A stretch of 64,000 nucleotides of DNA from JACPNO01 sp963825405 (GCA_963825405.1 CAWGTB010000008.1:58610-122609), one strand, 5' to 3'. Positions 53,271 through 63,600 are shown, counted from the first letter of the stretch. Notes: generated by a model not told the origin, from the sequence alone. Numbers and translations: made by a program.

Positions 53271-54546
53271 ATGAAAAGCAATCTCTGTTTGTGGTTGATG
53301 GCCGTGGGAATCGCCGCCGCGCAGACTTCCGGCACCCGCGCATTCATTGGGGCTCGCCTCATCGATGGCACCGGCAAGGCTGCTATCGAACATGCCACGC
53401 TGATTATTCGCAATGGCCGCGTGGAAGCCGTAGGGCCGTCCTCGCGCATCAAGCCGCCGGTGCGGGCGGAGCGCATCGACATGACCGGCAAAACCATCAT
53501 GCCGGGCCTGGTCAATGCGCATGGCCATGTCGCCGATACGATGGGCCTGAAGGCCGGGCCGGAATTCTACACCCGGGAAAATCTGCTGCGCCAACTGGGC
53601 CTGTACGCGCGCTACGGCGTCACCAGCGTGTTCAGCCTGGGCGGCGACAAAGAGGAAGCCTTCAAGCTGCGCGAGGAGCAGGGCACGCTCCCCGCTGCGC
53701 CGCGCCCGGGTGTTTCTGGCCGGCACCATCATCGTCGCCGATACGCCAGAGGACGCTCGCAAGATGGTGGACACCGTGGCCGCCAGCAAGCCCGACATCA
53801 TCAAGATCCGCGTGGATGACAACCTTGGGACTACTAAGAAAATGTCAGAGCCGGTTTACCGCGCCGTGATCCAGGAAGCTCACGCCAAAGGTCTGCGGGT
53901 GGCGGCGCACCTGTTTTATCTGGACGATGCCAAGTCGCTGCTGAAAGACGGCGCCGATATCGTGGCGCACAGCATCCGCGATCAGGACATCGATGCCGAA
54001 ACCATTGCGCTGCTCAAGGCGCGGGATGTCTGCGTGATTCCTACCCTGACGCGGGAAGTCTCGGCGTTCGCCTATGGAGAGACGCCCGAGTTTTTCAACG
54101 ATCCGTTCTTCCTGCGCGAGGCAGATCCGCAGATTCTGGCCCAACTGCACGAGCCTGCCCGGCAAAAAGCCATGCGCGAAAGCGCCAGCGCAAAGGGATA
54201 CAAAGCGGGCCTGGAAGTGGCCAATCGGAATCTGAAGCGATTGTCCGAGGCTGGCGTGCGCATTGCTTTTGGCACCGACACCGGGCCGCCGGCGCGCTTC
54301 CAGGGCTACTTCGAGCATATGGAGCTGGAGATGATGGTGAAGGCCGGCCTGACGCCGATGCAGGCTTTGAATGCGGCCACCGGCGACGCTGCCCGCTGCA
54401 TGAAGGTCGCCGGCCAGGTGGGAACGCTGGAGCGCGGCGCTTGGGCCGATTTTCTAGTGCTGGGCGCCAACCCGATCGCCGATATTCACAACACCAAGAC
54501 GCTGGAATCGGTGTGGATCGGTGGAGAAAGGGTGCCGGGCAAGTAA
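53271..54546 (+). CDS. Exported amidohydrolase (imidazolonepropionase-like; one frameshift)
   Basis: About 424 residues if one extra C near 53690 is removed (TLPLRRARVFLAGTIIVADT is restored). A signal peptide (MKSNLCLWLMAVGIAAAQT) precedes the amidohydrolase fold: TIMPGLVNAHGHVAD metal site, KGLRVAAHLF, DIVAHSIRD, and the late Asp in IAFGTDTGPPARF. Family members hydrolyse amide or amine bonds in cyclic compounds or peptides; the substrate is unknown. It is divergent from gyrA; a -10-like TAGAAT ends at 53262, so the mRNA could be almost leaderless. Confidence 0.8.
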
Positions 54547-54736
54547 GGCAAGACCGATCCTTACGGTCGCGACTCTCGAAGTATCGTGACTACTATGCGC
54601 CGATTGCGGAAAACGATATGATGGCCTACATCGGCTGGGAGAATTTTGTGTCCTGGCGAATCGGCGGGGCTTTTTCCCTCATCTGATCTGGATTTAAAAG
54701 GTAGCGGGCCGCGCAGGCGGATTTGACGAAACAAAC

Positions 54737-55939
54737 ATGATGGCATCTTCAGGCATTCTCTACAGGTTCTGGTATCTTCCTTTTCTTCTCTCCCTGCTCT
54801 GCCTCGCGGGCTGTTCGGGCGAGAAGGTGCAAGCCAAGAAAGCGGGGGCGGAAGTGGTTCCGGTCACCCTCGGCTCGGTGGTGCAGAAGGCCATGCCGGT
54901 CGAAGTCCGAACCATCGGCACGGTACAGGCTTACCGCACGGTTTCCATTCGTACTCAGGTGAGCGGCGAGTTGGTCAAGGTGAATTTCGACGAAGGGCAG
55001 GATGTCACCCAGGGGCAGCCCCTGTTTGAGATCGACCCGCGCCCGTTCGATCAAGCACTGCGGCAGGCGGAAGCGGCGCTGGCGAAAGACGTCGCCCAGA
55101 TCAAGCAGTTCGAGGCCAACATCGCCAAGAGCCTGGCGCAAGCGAAGAATGCCGAAGTGCAGGCCGACCGCTACGCCAAGCTGGTCGAACAGGGCGTGGC
55201 ATCGCGTGAGCAGAACGATCAGTTCCGTTCGAGCGCCGACTCCATGGTCGCCGCCAACAAGGCAGATGAAGCCGCGCTCGAGAGCGCGCGTGCGGCACTG
55301 GCCTCCGATCGCGCCCAAATTGAAAAAGCCAAGCTTGACCTTTCCTACTGTACGATCCGCGCGCCCATCGCCGGACGCACCGGAAACATGCTGGTGCACA
55401 ACGGAAACGTAGTGAAGGCTAATGACATTCCGCTGGTGGTGATCAACCAGATTCAGCCCATCTTTGTGGCGTTTTCCGTGCCGCAGCAATTTCTGCCTGA
55501 CGTCAAAAAGTTTATGCTGGCCGGGACGCTGAGAGTGTTGGCGGTGCCCAAAGAGAGCGGCGCGCCAGTGGGCGGCGATCTGGATTTCGTCGATAACTCG
55601 ATCGATGTGACCACCGGCACCATCCAGCTCAAAGGCAAGTTCGCCAACGTAGACCGGACCATGTGGCCCGGGCAATTTGTGGATACGATCCTCACCCTGA
55701 CCACGCAAAATAACGCCATTGTGATTCCGTCGCAGGCCGTGCAAACCGGGCAGCAGGGGCAATTCGTATTCGCCGTCAAGGATGACATGACCGTGGAGTC
55801 GCGAGCCATCGTGACCGGGCGCACGATCACCGGCGAAACCGTTGTGGAGAGCGGGCTCAGGCCTGGGGAACGTGTCGTTACGGACGGTCAATTGCGTTTG
55901 GTTCCAGGCAGTAAGATTCGCGAAGTGAAGCGAGGCTAG
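54737..55939 (+). CDS. RND efflux periplasmic adaptor (MFP) lipoprotein
   Basis: 400 residues. The lipobox LCLAGCSG follows a hydrophobic start; the mature Cys would be lipidated. The MFP pattern is present: VEVRTIGTVQAYRTVSIRTQ, GELVKVNFDEGQDVTQGQPL, a long helical hairpin (~95-190), TIRAPIAGRTGNMLVHNGNV and the beta-barrel parts. It links the inner-membrane RND pump to an outer-membrane channel, which is not encoded here. Ten bases separate it from the pump gene. Confidence 0.94.
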   Translation: MMASSGILYRFWYLPFLLSLLCLAGCSGEKVQAKKAGAEVVPVTLGSVVQKAMPVEVRTIGTVQAYRTVSIRTQVSGELVKVNFDEGQDVTQGQPLFEIDPRPFDQALRQAEAALAKDVAQIKQFEANIAKSLAQAKNAEVQADRYAKLVEQGVASREQNDQFRSSADSMVAANKADEAALESARAALASDRAQIEKAKLDLSYCTIRAPIAGRTGNMLVHNGNVVKANDIPLVVINQIQPIFVAFSVPQQFLPDVKKFMLAGTLRVLAVPKESGAPVGGDLDFVDNSIDVTTGTIQLKGKFANVDRTMWPGQFVDTILTLTTQNNAIVIPSQAVQTGQQGQFVFAVKDDMTVESRAIVTGRTITGETVVESGLRPGERVVTDGQLRLVPGSKIREVKRG

Positions 55940-55948
55940 GGGGCGAGC

Positions 55949-58900
55949 ATGAGTTTCTCTGAACTGTTTATCCGCCGGCCCATTATGACCACGCTGGTCA
56001 TGCTGGGCATTTTGCTGTTCGGGTTGCTCGCCTACCGCACGCTGCCGGTAAGCGATCTGCCCAACGTCGATTACCCGACCATCAGCGTGGTGGCGACGCT
56101 GCCCGGAGCGAGTCCCGAAACCATGGCCTCGGCTGTGGCTACGCCGCTCGAACGCCAGTTCTCGACCATCGCCGGCCTGGACAACATGACGTCTTCGAGC
56201 GCAATGGGCTTTTCCAACATCACTCTGCAATTCACGCTCGAGAAAAGTCTGGACGCCGCCGCCCAGGATGTGCAATCCAACATCACCGCCGCCTCGCGCC
56301 TGCTGCCGCCCGGCATGCCTGCGCCGCCTTCGTACCAGAAGGTAAATCCGGCCGACCAGCCCATTCTGTACATGTCGCTGAACTCGCCGACCCTGCCACT
56401 TTCGACCGTAAACGAGTTCGCCGACACGATGGTCGCGCAGCGGATTTCGACCGTTAACGGCGTGGCGCAGGTGCAAATATTCGGCTCGCAAAAGTACGCC
56501 GTGCGCGTGCAGTTGGATCCCCGTGCGCTCGCCACGCGCGGCATCGGCATCGATGAAGTGGAGCGGGCGATTGGCAACGCCAACGTGACGATCCCCATGG
56601 GCACCATGCACGGAGCGCACCAGGCGTTTACGCTGCAGGCCACTGGCCAGCTTACGCAGGCGGCGCCCTATCGCAACGTGATTGTGGCTTACAGCAATGG
56701 TTCGCCGGTGCGGCTGGGAGAACTGGGGCAGGTCATCGACAGCGTCCAGGACGACAAGGTGATGGGCTGGTTTAACGGCATCCCCTCCGTCTCGCTTGCG
56801 GTCAAACGGCAGCCCGGCACCAACACCGTTGAAGTGGTCGACGGCGTCAAGAAACTCATTCCGACGTTCAAGGCGTCGATGCCGAATTCCATCAGCCTGA
56901 ACATTCTGTACGACCGTTCGGAATCCATCAAGGAATCGCTTGACGACGTGCAGTTTACGCTCAAGCTGACGGTGGGCCTGGTGGTGCTGGTTATCTTTTT
57001 GTTCCTGCGCAATATTTCGGCCACCATCATTCCCAGCCTGGCGTTGCCCATGTCCATCATCGGCACGTTTGCCGTGATGTACCTGCTGGATTACACGGTG
57101 GACAATCTCTCCATGATGGCGCTCACGCTCTCGGTGGGCTTTGTCGTGGATGACGCCATCGTGGTGCTGGAGAATATCGTCCGCCACATGGAATTGGGCG
57201 AAAAGCCCATGGAGGCGGCGCTCAAGGGATCGAAAGAAATTGGCTTCACGATTGTCTCGATGACCTTGTCGCTGGCGGCGGTATTCATTCCTGTGCTGTT
57301 CATGGGCGGCATGCTGGGGCGCCTGTTCCACGAATTCGCAGTGGTGATCTCGTGTTCGATTCTGGTTTCGGGATTCGTCTCCCTGACCTTGACGCCCATG
57401 CTTTGCAGCCGTTTTCTAAAGCCGCCGCATGGCAAAAAGCATGGCTTTCTGTATCTGGCGATCGAGCGTTTCTTCCAGGGGCTTCTCAAATCCTATGAAT
57501 GGATGCTGAAGGGCGCTTTGAAATATCATCCGGTCACCATGGCCCTTTCGCTCATCCTGGTGGTGGCCACGGCGTATCTTTTCGTCATCGTCCCCAAGGG
57601 ATTTATTCCCAGCCAGGACACGGGATTTGTTTTCGGCATGACGGAAGCGGCGCAGGACGTTTCTTTTGACGCGATGGTGCGACATCAACAGGAAGCCGCG
57701 CAAATTCTGGCGGCCAATCCCGACGTTTCGTCCTATATGTCGAGCGTCGGTGCAGCGGGACCGACCAGCACCGCGCTCAACAATGGCATGGTATTTGCGC
57801 ATCTCAAGGCCCGGCCGGGCCGGACCAAATCACCGGAAGAAATCATTCGCGACCTGCGTCCGAAGATGGCCGGCATACCCGGCATGCGCGTCTTCATGCA
57901 GATGCCCCAGCTCATCCGCGTCGGCGGGCGATTCACGAAAAGTATTTATCAATACACCCTGCAAGGCACGGATTTGGCGGATCTCTATAAGGCCGCCCCG
58001 GCTTTGGAACAGCGGCTGCGCGCGATGCCTGAATTGCTGGACGTCGGCAGCGACCTGCAAATTTCCAGCCCGCAAATTAATGTCGAGATCGATCGCGACA
58101 AGGCTTCCGCAGTAGGTGTAACGCCGGCCCAGATTGAGAACGCGCTCTACGATTCGTTCGGACAGCGCCAGGTTTCCACCATCTACACGCCGCTCAACGA
58201 ATACTGGGTAATCATGGAGCTGTCTCCGGAGTATCAGCGTGATCCGGCGGCGTTGTCGCTGCTTTACATCCGATCGTCCGGCGGCAAATTGGTGCCGCTC
58301 GCTTCGGTGGCCAAACTCACGCGTACGGTCGGACCGCTGGCAATCACCCACCAGGGGCAACTGCCGGCAGTCACGCTTTCGTTCGATATCCGAGCCGGCG
58401 TTTCGCTCGGCGACGTAGTTCCCAAGATCGAAAACGCGGCGCTCGAAGAACTGCCTCCAACCATCACCGGCAGCTTTCAGGGTACGGCGCAAGTGTTTCA
58501 GTCGTCCATCAAAGGGCTGGGAATTCTGCTGCTGATGTCGGTGCTGGTGATCTACCTGGTGCTGGGCGTGCTGTACGAAAGCTTCATTCATCCACTGACG
58601 ATTCTGTCGGGCTTGCCTTCGGCCGGCTTCGGCGCGCTGGTGACGCTGATGCTCTTCAAAACTGAGCTCAACCTGTATTCCTTCGTCGGTATCATCATGC
58701 TGGTGGGGATCGTCAAAAAGAACGCGATCATGATGATCGATTTCGCTCTCGAAGCCCAGCGCAATGCGGGCATGTCACCGCGCGAAGCCATCTACGAAGC
58801 GTGCGTGGTGCGCTTCCGTCCTATTATGATGACCACCATGGCGGCCATTATGGGAAGCCTGCCTATCGCGCTCAGTTTGGGCGCGGGCGGTGAAGCGCGG

Positions 58901-59074
58901 CGCGGCCTGGGCCTGGCGGTGGAAGGCGGTTTGCTCGTTTCGCAGATGCTGACGCTGTTCATCACGCCGGTAGTTTATCTCTACATGGAGCGACTGCAGT
59001 CGTTCCTCAAAGGCAAGCCGGCGCTAGTGGAAGCACCGGCGGGCGGCGGATTGTCGCACGACCGGGCGGATTAG
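55949..59074 (+). CDS. RND efflux pump inner-membrane subunit (HAE1/MdtB-like)
   Basis: 1041 residues, the size of AcrB-type pumps. Markers: FIRRPIMTTLVMLGILLFG, YPTISVVATLPGASPETMAS, TM4 region with charged residues LSVGFVVDDAIVVLENIVRH, and VGIVKKNAIMMIDFALEAQR in the second half. It exports drugs, detergents or metabolites by proton antiport. MdtB/MdtC-like sequence flavour (SDLPNVDYPTISV). Forms an operon with the adaptor. Confidence 0.95.
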   Translation: MSFSELFIRRPIMTTLVMLGILLFGLLAYRTLPVSDLPNVDYPTISVVATLPGASPETMASAVATPLERQFSTIAGLDNMTSSSAMGFSNITLQFTLEKSLDAAAQDVQSNITAASRLLPPGMPAPPSYQKVNPADQPILYMSLNSPTLPLSTVNEFADTMVAQRISTVNGVAQVQIFGSQKYAVRVQLDPRALATRGIGIDEVERAIGNANVTIPMGTMHGAHQAFTLQATGQLTQAAPYRNVIVAYSNGSPVRLGELGQVIDSVQDDKVMGWFNGIPSVSLAVKRQPGTNTVEVVDGVKKLIPTFKASMPNSISLNILYDRSESIKESLDDVQFTLKLTVGLVVLVIFLFLRNISATIIPSLALPMSIIGTFAVMYLLDYTVDNLSMMALTLSVGFVVDDAIVVLENIVRHMELGEKPMEAALKGSKEIGFTIVSMTLSLAAVFIPVLFMGGMLGRLFHEFAVVISCSILVSGFVSLTLTPMLCSRFLKPPHGKKHGFLYLAIERFFQGLLKSYEWMLKGALKYHPVTMALSLILVVATAYLFVIVPKGFIPSQDTGFVFGMTEAAQDVSFDAMVRHQQEAAQILAANPDVSSYMSSVGAAGPTSTALNNGMVFAHLKARPGRTKSPEEIIRDLRPKMAGIPGMRVFMQMPQLIRVGGRFTKSIYQYTLQGTDLADLYKAAPALEQRLRAMPELLDVGSDLQISSPQINVEIDRDKASAVGVTPAQIENALYDSFGQRQVSTIYTPLNEYWVIMELSPEYQRDPAALSLLYIRSSGGKLVPLASVAKLTRTVGPLAITHQGQLPAVTLSFDIRAGVSLGDVVPKIENAALEELPPTITGSFQGTAQVFQSSIKGLGILLLMSVLVIYLVLGVLYESFIHPLTILSGLPSAGFGALVTLMLFKTELNLYSFVGIIMLVGIVKKNAIMMIDFALEAQRNAGMSPREAIYEACVVRFRPIMMTTMAAIMGSLPIALSLGAGGEARRGLGLAVEGGLLVSQMLTLFITPVVYLYMERLQSFLKGKPALVEAPAGGGLSHDRAD

Positions 59075-59097
59075 CGATTCTGTTTTTTGCTCGCGGC

Positions 59098-59484
59098 CTA
59101 TTCCTGAGCTTTCAACTCGAGCGAAAGGAACGTCACTAGAATTTTATCTAGCGACTGGTACGGATTCCGCATGGAAGCGTCCCAAATCATGTTGGCGAGC
59201 TTTTCTGAGTTGTAAGTCTCGCTAATGTACTGAATTCGATCGGCGCGCATTTCGTCGCGACGCAGTCGTTCCTCGCTTTTTTTGACGCCTTTTGAATCCA
59301 TCGCCGATCGAAGCGGCTTGAGCATATTAGCAACGGCCTTGTCCAATTCCTTCTGCAGGACCTTCTCACGGATTTGCGGATTCTTTTCATTGACGAACTC
59401 CATCAACGAAACGGATGACTCGGCGCAAGTGTGCGCAAGAAATCCAAGCAGAAAAGACGCGGCAATACGTACTCCCGGCTGCAT
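59098..59484 (-). CDS. Small secreted protein of unknown function
   Basis: 128 residues with a hydrophobic start (MQPGVRIAASFLLGFLAHTC) and a highly charged helical body (KNPQIREKVLQKELDKAVAN, EERLRRDEMRADRIQYISET). No family recognised. It is convergent with the pump gene and divergent from the TPR protein. Confidence 0.5.
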   Translation of the reverse strand: MQPGVRIAASFLLGFLAHTCAESSVSLMEFVNEKNPQIREKVLQKELDKAVANMLKPLRSAMDSKGVKKSEERLRRDEMRADRIQYISETYNSEKLANMIWDASMRNPYQSLDKILVTFLSLELKAQE

Positions 59485-59545
59485 GGTAAGGGCATTCTAA
59501 CCCTTGACACTCCTGTTACGCTGTCTGAAACTAAGTCGGGAAGCC

Positions 59546-60589
59546 ATGAAGCCGGCAGCCGTTCTGCTCGTCATTGCGTTGCTATCCGCTGCTGCACGAG
59601 ACAAAACCAAGCCTGACGCACGTGATCATTCGGCGGACAAGCCGCGATTTCTGTCCGGCCGCGTCGCCCTCGATGATGGCTCGCCTCCTCCGCACCGTGT
59701 CACGATGGAGCGCGACTGCGCCGGCTTTACCCAGCCCGAAGGCGTTACAGATGAAAAATGGCGCTTCCGAATCAACCTGGAAAGATTCAAGCGGCTGGTG
59801 ATTGACACCCCGGAAGGGTTCAACCCTCTGGATACTAAAGACCTGAAGCCCAGTGACGAGCCATGTGACTTGCGAGCGGTGCTGGCGGGTTTTCGCCCTG
59901 AGCCAATCCGAATGGTTGGCATCATGCACCGCGACGAACTCGATGTCGGCACCGTTATACTTCACAGGAGTGGACTTTCCCAGCCAACCCACATTCTCAA
60001 CCCCAAAGCCGAGGAGGCGCTTGTGTTCGCGCGTCAGTCCCTCACCCACAAGAGGTTTGCTGATGCGAAGCGCCAACTGGAGGAAGTGGTCGCGCTTGAC
60101 CCGAACCACGCGATGGGCTGGTACGAGTTAGGCCGCGTCTATTATTCGGAGAACAAGTTTACTGAAGCCCAGCGCTGCTACGAACGCGCGGTTGTAGCGG
60201 ACCCTAACTTCGACAGCGCCTACCGATTACTGGCGAATCTTCTAGCGCTCGAACAGCAATGGACAGCCCTGGCAGAGGTGGCGGGCAAACTGATTGGGCT
60301 CAGTCCGGCGGACTATCCCAAAGCCTATTTTTATCGTGCGGTGGCCAACTATAACCTCGGAGAGTACGACGAAGCGGAAAGCGCAGCCCGCCAGGGCCTG
60401 GAGATTGATGTGCGGCATCGCGCGCCCCGGCTGCACTACATGCTCGGTGAAATCCTTGCCGATGATCGCCAATTTGCCGCGGCGGCCGGGCAGATGAAAC
60501 TCTATCTCCAATACGCGCCAGAGGCGCCGGATCAGCAGGAGGTCCGAAAGCTGATCGGTGAGTGGCAGGAGTTGGCGGATGGCCGATAA
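59546..60589 (+). CDS. Exported TPR protein with carboxypeptidase-regulatory-like start
   Basis: 347 residues. A signal peptide (MKPAAVLLVIALLSAAARDK) and an early beta part (FLSGRVALDDGSPPPHRVTM) precede TPRs from about 160 (AKRQLEEVVALDPNHAMGWY, EAQRCYERAVVADPNFDSAY). A TTGACA at 59504-59509 could be its -35. It lies 12 nt before queG and may share its transcript. Confidence 0.75.
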   Translation: MKPAAVLLVIALLSAAARDKTKPDARDHSADKPRFLSGRVALDDGSPPPHRVTMERDCAGFTQPEGVTDEKWRFRINLERFKRLVIDTPEGFNPLDTKDLKPSDEPCDLRAVLAGFRPEPIRMVGIMHRDELDVGTVILHRSGLSQPTHILNPKAEEALVFARQSLTHKRFADAKRQLEEVVALDPNHAMGWYELGRVYYSENKFTEAQRCYERAVVADPNFDSAYRLLANLLALEQQWTALAEVAGKLIGLSPADYPKAYFYRAVANYNLGEYDEAESAARQGLEIDVRHRAPRLHYMLGEILADDRQFAAAAGQMKLYLQYAPEAPDQQEVRKLIGEWQELADGR

Positions 60590-60601
60590 TAGCGTCTGGC
60601 C

Positions 60602-61577
60602 ATGCGCCTCTCCTCGGAGCTAGTCCGCACCCTCGCGCTCGAATGCGGCTTTGAGCTGGCTGGCGTCACCGTTGCGATACCCATCCCGGAAGCGGATTCC
60701 TACCACCGGTGGGTGGCGCGCGGCTTTGCCGGGGAGATGAGTTATCTTACGGATCGGCGGGCGCTGGTGCGTAACGATCCGCGTCAACTGCTGCCCAGCG
60801 CGCGCTCCATCATTTGTGTGGGGAAACTCTACAACAGCCCGCAACCGAGTGTTGCGCAACTTGACGAATCTGAACGCGCCTGGATTTCGCGCTACGCCTG
60901 GGGTGAGGATTATCATGACGTTCTGCGACGTGGCCTTTCGCAACTCGTCGAAAAACTGCGCGAGCGTTCGAGGGAAAACTTTGAGTGGAAAATTTGCGTG
61001 GATACCGCGCCGCTGCTCGAACGGGCTTATGCGCGGCGGGCCGGCCTCGGCTGGATTGGCAAGAACACTTGCCTGATCAATCAGCCTGCGGGCTCGTGGT
61101 TTTTTCTGGGAGAGCTACTCACTTCGCTGGCGATCGAGCCCGACGGGCCGCCGCCCGATCGCTGCGGTACCTGCACGCGATGCATCGATGCCTGTCCCAC
61201 CCAGGCTATTGTGCCGGTTGACAACGGAGCGTACGGCATCGATTCGCGGTTGTGCATCTCGTATTTCACGATCGAGCTGCGCGGGCCGGTGCCGGTGGAA
61301 TCGCGCGCAGGAGTCGGGAGCCACGTCTTCGGCTGCGATATCTGCCAGGACGTTTGCCCGTGGAATCGACGCGCGCCGGTCACCGTGGAGCCCGCGTTTC
61401 ATGCCGCCCACTTCGCGCCGCCGCTGGAGAAGCTCGCCGCCATTTCGGAAGACGAGTTTCGCGCGATGTTCGCCGCAAGCCCCATCCGCCGCGCGCGGTA
61501 CAGCGGGTTTTTGCGCAATGTGGCCATTGCCATGGGCAACGCCAGGACCGAACGGTTTCGCGCGCCGCTGGAGAGAC
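60602..61577 (+). CDS. queG: Epoxyqueuosine reductase QueG, 3' end lost at the contig junction
   Basis: About 325 residues are recognisable. Ferredoxin-like iron-sulfur sites appear at about 188 (CGTCTRCIDACPTQAI) and 245 (FGCDICQDVCPWN), with the cobalamin-binding part upstream (MSYLTDRRALVRNDPRQLLP, RRAGLGWIGKNTCLI). QueG makes queuosine from epoxyqueuosine in tRNA. The sequence stays QueG-like up to about 61,577 (GFLRNVAIAMGNARTERFRA), then becomes unrelated; the C-terminal HEAT-like part is missing. The open frame runs on to 61819 only as antisense of plsY. Confidence 0.9.
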
Positions 61578-61580
61578 TGC
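61575..61580. other. Junction between acidobacterial and alphaproteobacterial sequence
   Basis: queG (+) loses its C-terminus and plsY (-) loses its C-terminus at the same place, tail to tail. Left of it the genes are acidobacterial, right of it alphaproteobacterial in flavour. No repeat, integrase or att-like sequence marks the point. A chimeric assembly is the simplest reading. Confidence 0.75.
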
Positions 61581-61848
61581 GACGAATGCGCCAAAGCCGG
61601 CGACAAGTGCGAAGTACGGGATCGTCGGCGCGTGCGAACGCCAGCACCGCAATCGTGCCCTTGAGCGCGTCGCCGATCAGTGTGGCAGCCGCCAGTCCCT
61701 TGCGGCCGGTGCGCAGCACATTGGTGGCGCCGATATTGCCGGAGCCAATGCTGCGCAGGTCCTCGGTGCCAGCGAGGCGCGTGATGATGACGCCGAACGG
61801 GATCGAGCCGAGCAGATAGCCGAACGCGAGCGCGGCGACGAGGAGCAC
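61578..61848 (-). CDS. plsY: Glycerol-3-phosphate acyltransferase PlsY, C-terminus lost at junction
   Basis: The N-terminal half is clear: VLLVAALAFGYLLGSIPFGV, ITRLAGTEDLRSIGSGNIGA, TNVLRTGRKGLAAATLIGDA. A one-base shift near 61,635 is needed to continue to PYFALVAGFGAFV before the junction. PlsY uses acyl-phosphate to acylate glycerol-3-phosphate in the inner membrane. The GTG at 61848 lies 4 nt after the pyrB stop. Confidence 0.82.
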
Positions 61849-61852
61849 GGCG

Positions 61853-63296
61853 TCAACCCTTGGAAGCGGCCCGCCGCGCTGGCTTTGGCTCGGCGGCGGC
61901 GCGGCGTGAATGGAATCCAGCCTCGGCCGCTTCTGCGGCTTTCGCGAATACGATGAGATCCTTGAAGTGCTGGTCGTCGGCGCGCACGAGCGCGGCGGGG
62001 TCGGCGGCAAACCATTTGTTCTTGCGGCTGGCAACCACGAAATCCTCAATGTCGTTCTCGCAATAGGCGCAGCGCAGCTTGCATTCGGCTTCGCTCTGCG
62101 TCTTCACCACATAGAACTTGTTGCGTACGTACTGGGTCTCCATCGGATCGTGCACGATACAGTTCTTGTTGGCGCAGCGGATGCCGATAGGGCGCGGCTG
62201 GTCGTAGAGCGGATATTTGGGGCGCTCGAAACCGCCCGTGAACTTGTGCAGCGACTTGCCCTTGAGGCCAAGCAGGAGCGCGATCAGCGCCATGCGCACC
62301 GGCACGCCATAGGCGGCCTGCTCGAAGTAGACGGCGCGGCGGTCGGCGTCGAAGTCGGCGTCGAGCTCGCCGACGCGCGGCAGCGGATGCATGACGCTGG
62401 CGTCGGAATATTTCGGCTCGCTCAGGAATTTGCGGTCGATCTTCGGGTAGGACTGCTCCTTGTCGGCCCAGCGCTCCTTCTGGAAGCGGGTGACGTAGAC
62501 CGCGTCGACCTTTTTGCCGACCGCGTCGATATCAGTCTCGAGCTCGGGGCCAGAGAACAGCGACTGCTGATGCGGCTCTTCCGGCGTCACGTAGAGCGCG
62601 TCGATCATGTCACCGTCGCCCTTGGCGGACACCATCTGGCAGCGGAATTCCTCGCGCAGCCGCTGGTCGACATGCGCCGGCAGCTCCATGCCTTTGGCCG
62701 CCATCGGCACGATGGTGGCGCCGAAGCGGGCGAGCGCGTACACGAATGAGTGGATGGTGCGCGAGCCGCGCAGGTCGCCAGAGATCGCCACCTTCAGGTT
62801 CTTCAGGCGCTTGTTCTTCTTTTTGAGCAGGAACAGGTCGCAGAGCGTCTGGGTCGGGTGCTCGTGGCTGCCGTCGCCGCCATTGATCACCGGGATCGGG
62901 GAAGATTCTGCGGCCAGCCTGGCGGCGCCGTCGCGCGGATGGCGGATCACCATGATGTCGGCATAGTTGGCGATCGACGCGCACGGAGTCGGCGAGGCTC
63001 TCGCCCTTGGCGGCGGAGCTCGTGGCCGGGTCCGCGCTGGTGATGGTCTCGCCGCCGAGCCGCAGCATGGCGCTCTCGAAGGAGAGCCGCGTGCGGGTGC
63101 TCGGCTCGTAGAACAGGCTCGCCAGGATGCAGTCCGAGGCGATCTTGGTGCTGCGGCCGATGCGATAGGGAAAGTGGGAGTCAGGCAAATCGCGCAGGAA
63201 CGACTGCGCGACCTCGAAGACAGTCTCGATCTCGCGGTCGGTGAGATCGTTGATCGAGATGATGTGGCGAGTAGCAGGAATTTTTTTTGTGCTCAT
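61853..63296 (-). CDS. pyrB: Aspartate carbamoyltransferase with fused PyrI-like zinc ribbon (one frameshift)
   Basis: About 480 residues after removing one base near 62,955. ATCase motifs: LFYEPSTRTRLSFESAMLRL (STRT carbamoyl-phosphate loop), PVINGGDGSHEHPTQTLCDL (HPTQ), GDLRGSRTIHS and MHPLPRVGELD. Typical catalytic chains end near 310. Here about 130 residues follow with a four-Cys pattern in IRCANKNCIVHD and LRCAYCENDI, like the zinc domain of regulatory subunit PyrI, but without its nucleotide-binding domain. A GAGG precedes the ATG. The enzyme makes carbamoyl-aspartate for pyrimidines. Confidence 0.85.
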
Positions 63297-63600
63297 GAGT
63301 TCCCGCCCTCTGCTTCTGAGCCCGTTCGGCATGTCAGCAGTCTCCGTTCCTGCCGGCGCTGGTCGAGCCAAAGCGGACAGTCACGGAAACTCCAATCTCT
63401 ATATAATGAGTGCGCTTACGCAGAACCCTCAACCGCTCCGCGCGGTTGAGCCGGCCAGGAGTTGGCGTGGCGATGTCCATTAAAGTGGCATCTATAGGGG
63501 GAGTTTCCGGGGGCGGCAAGGCCGCCGTGCGGGCGTTTCCACATTCGCGCCGGAGCGCCATATGGGCGGGTGCCGGAGTGCGCGGATAGGATGGCTTGCG
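63297..63600. other. Intergenic stretch, divergent promoters likely
   Basis: About 300 nt between pyrB and the AidB-like gene. Short open frames here are antisense or lack ribosome sites. A TATAAT-like sequence occurs near 63402 (tctaTATAATgag) but no complete promoter was assigned. Confidence 0.4.
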
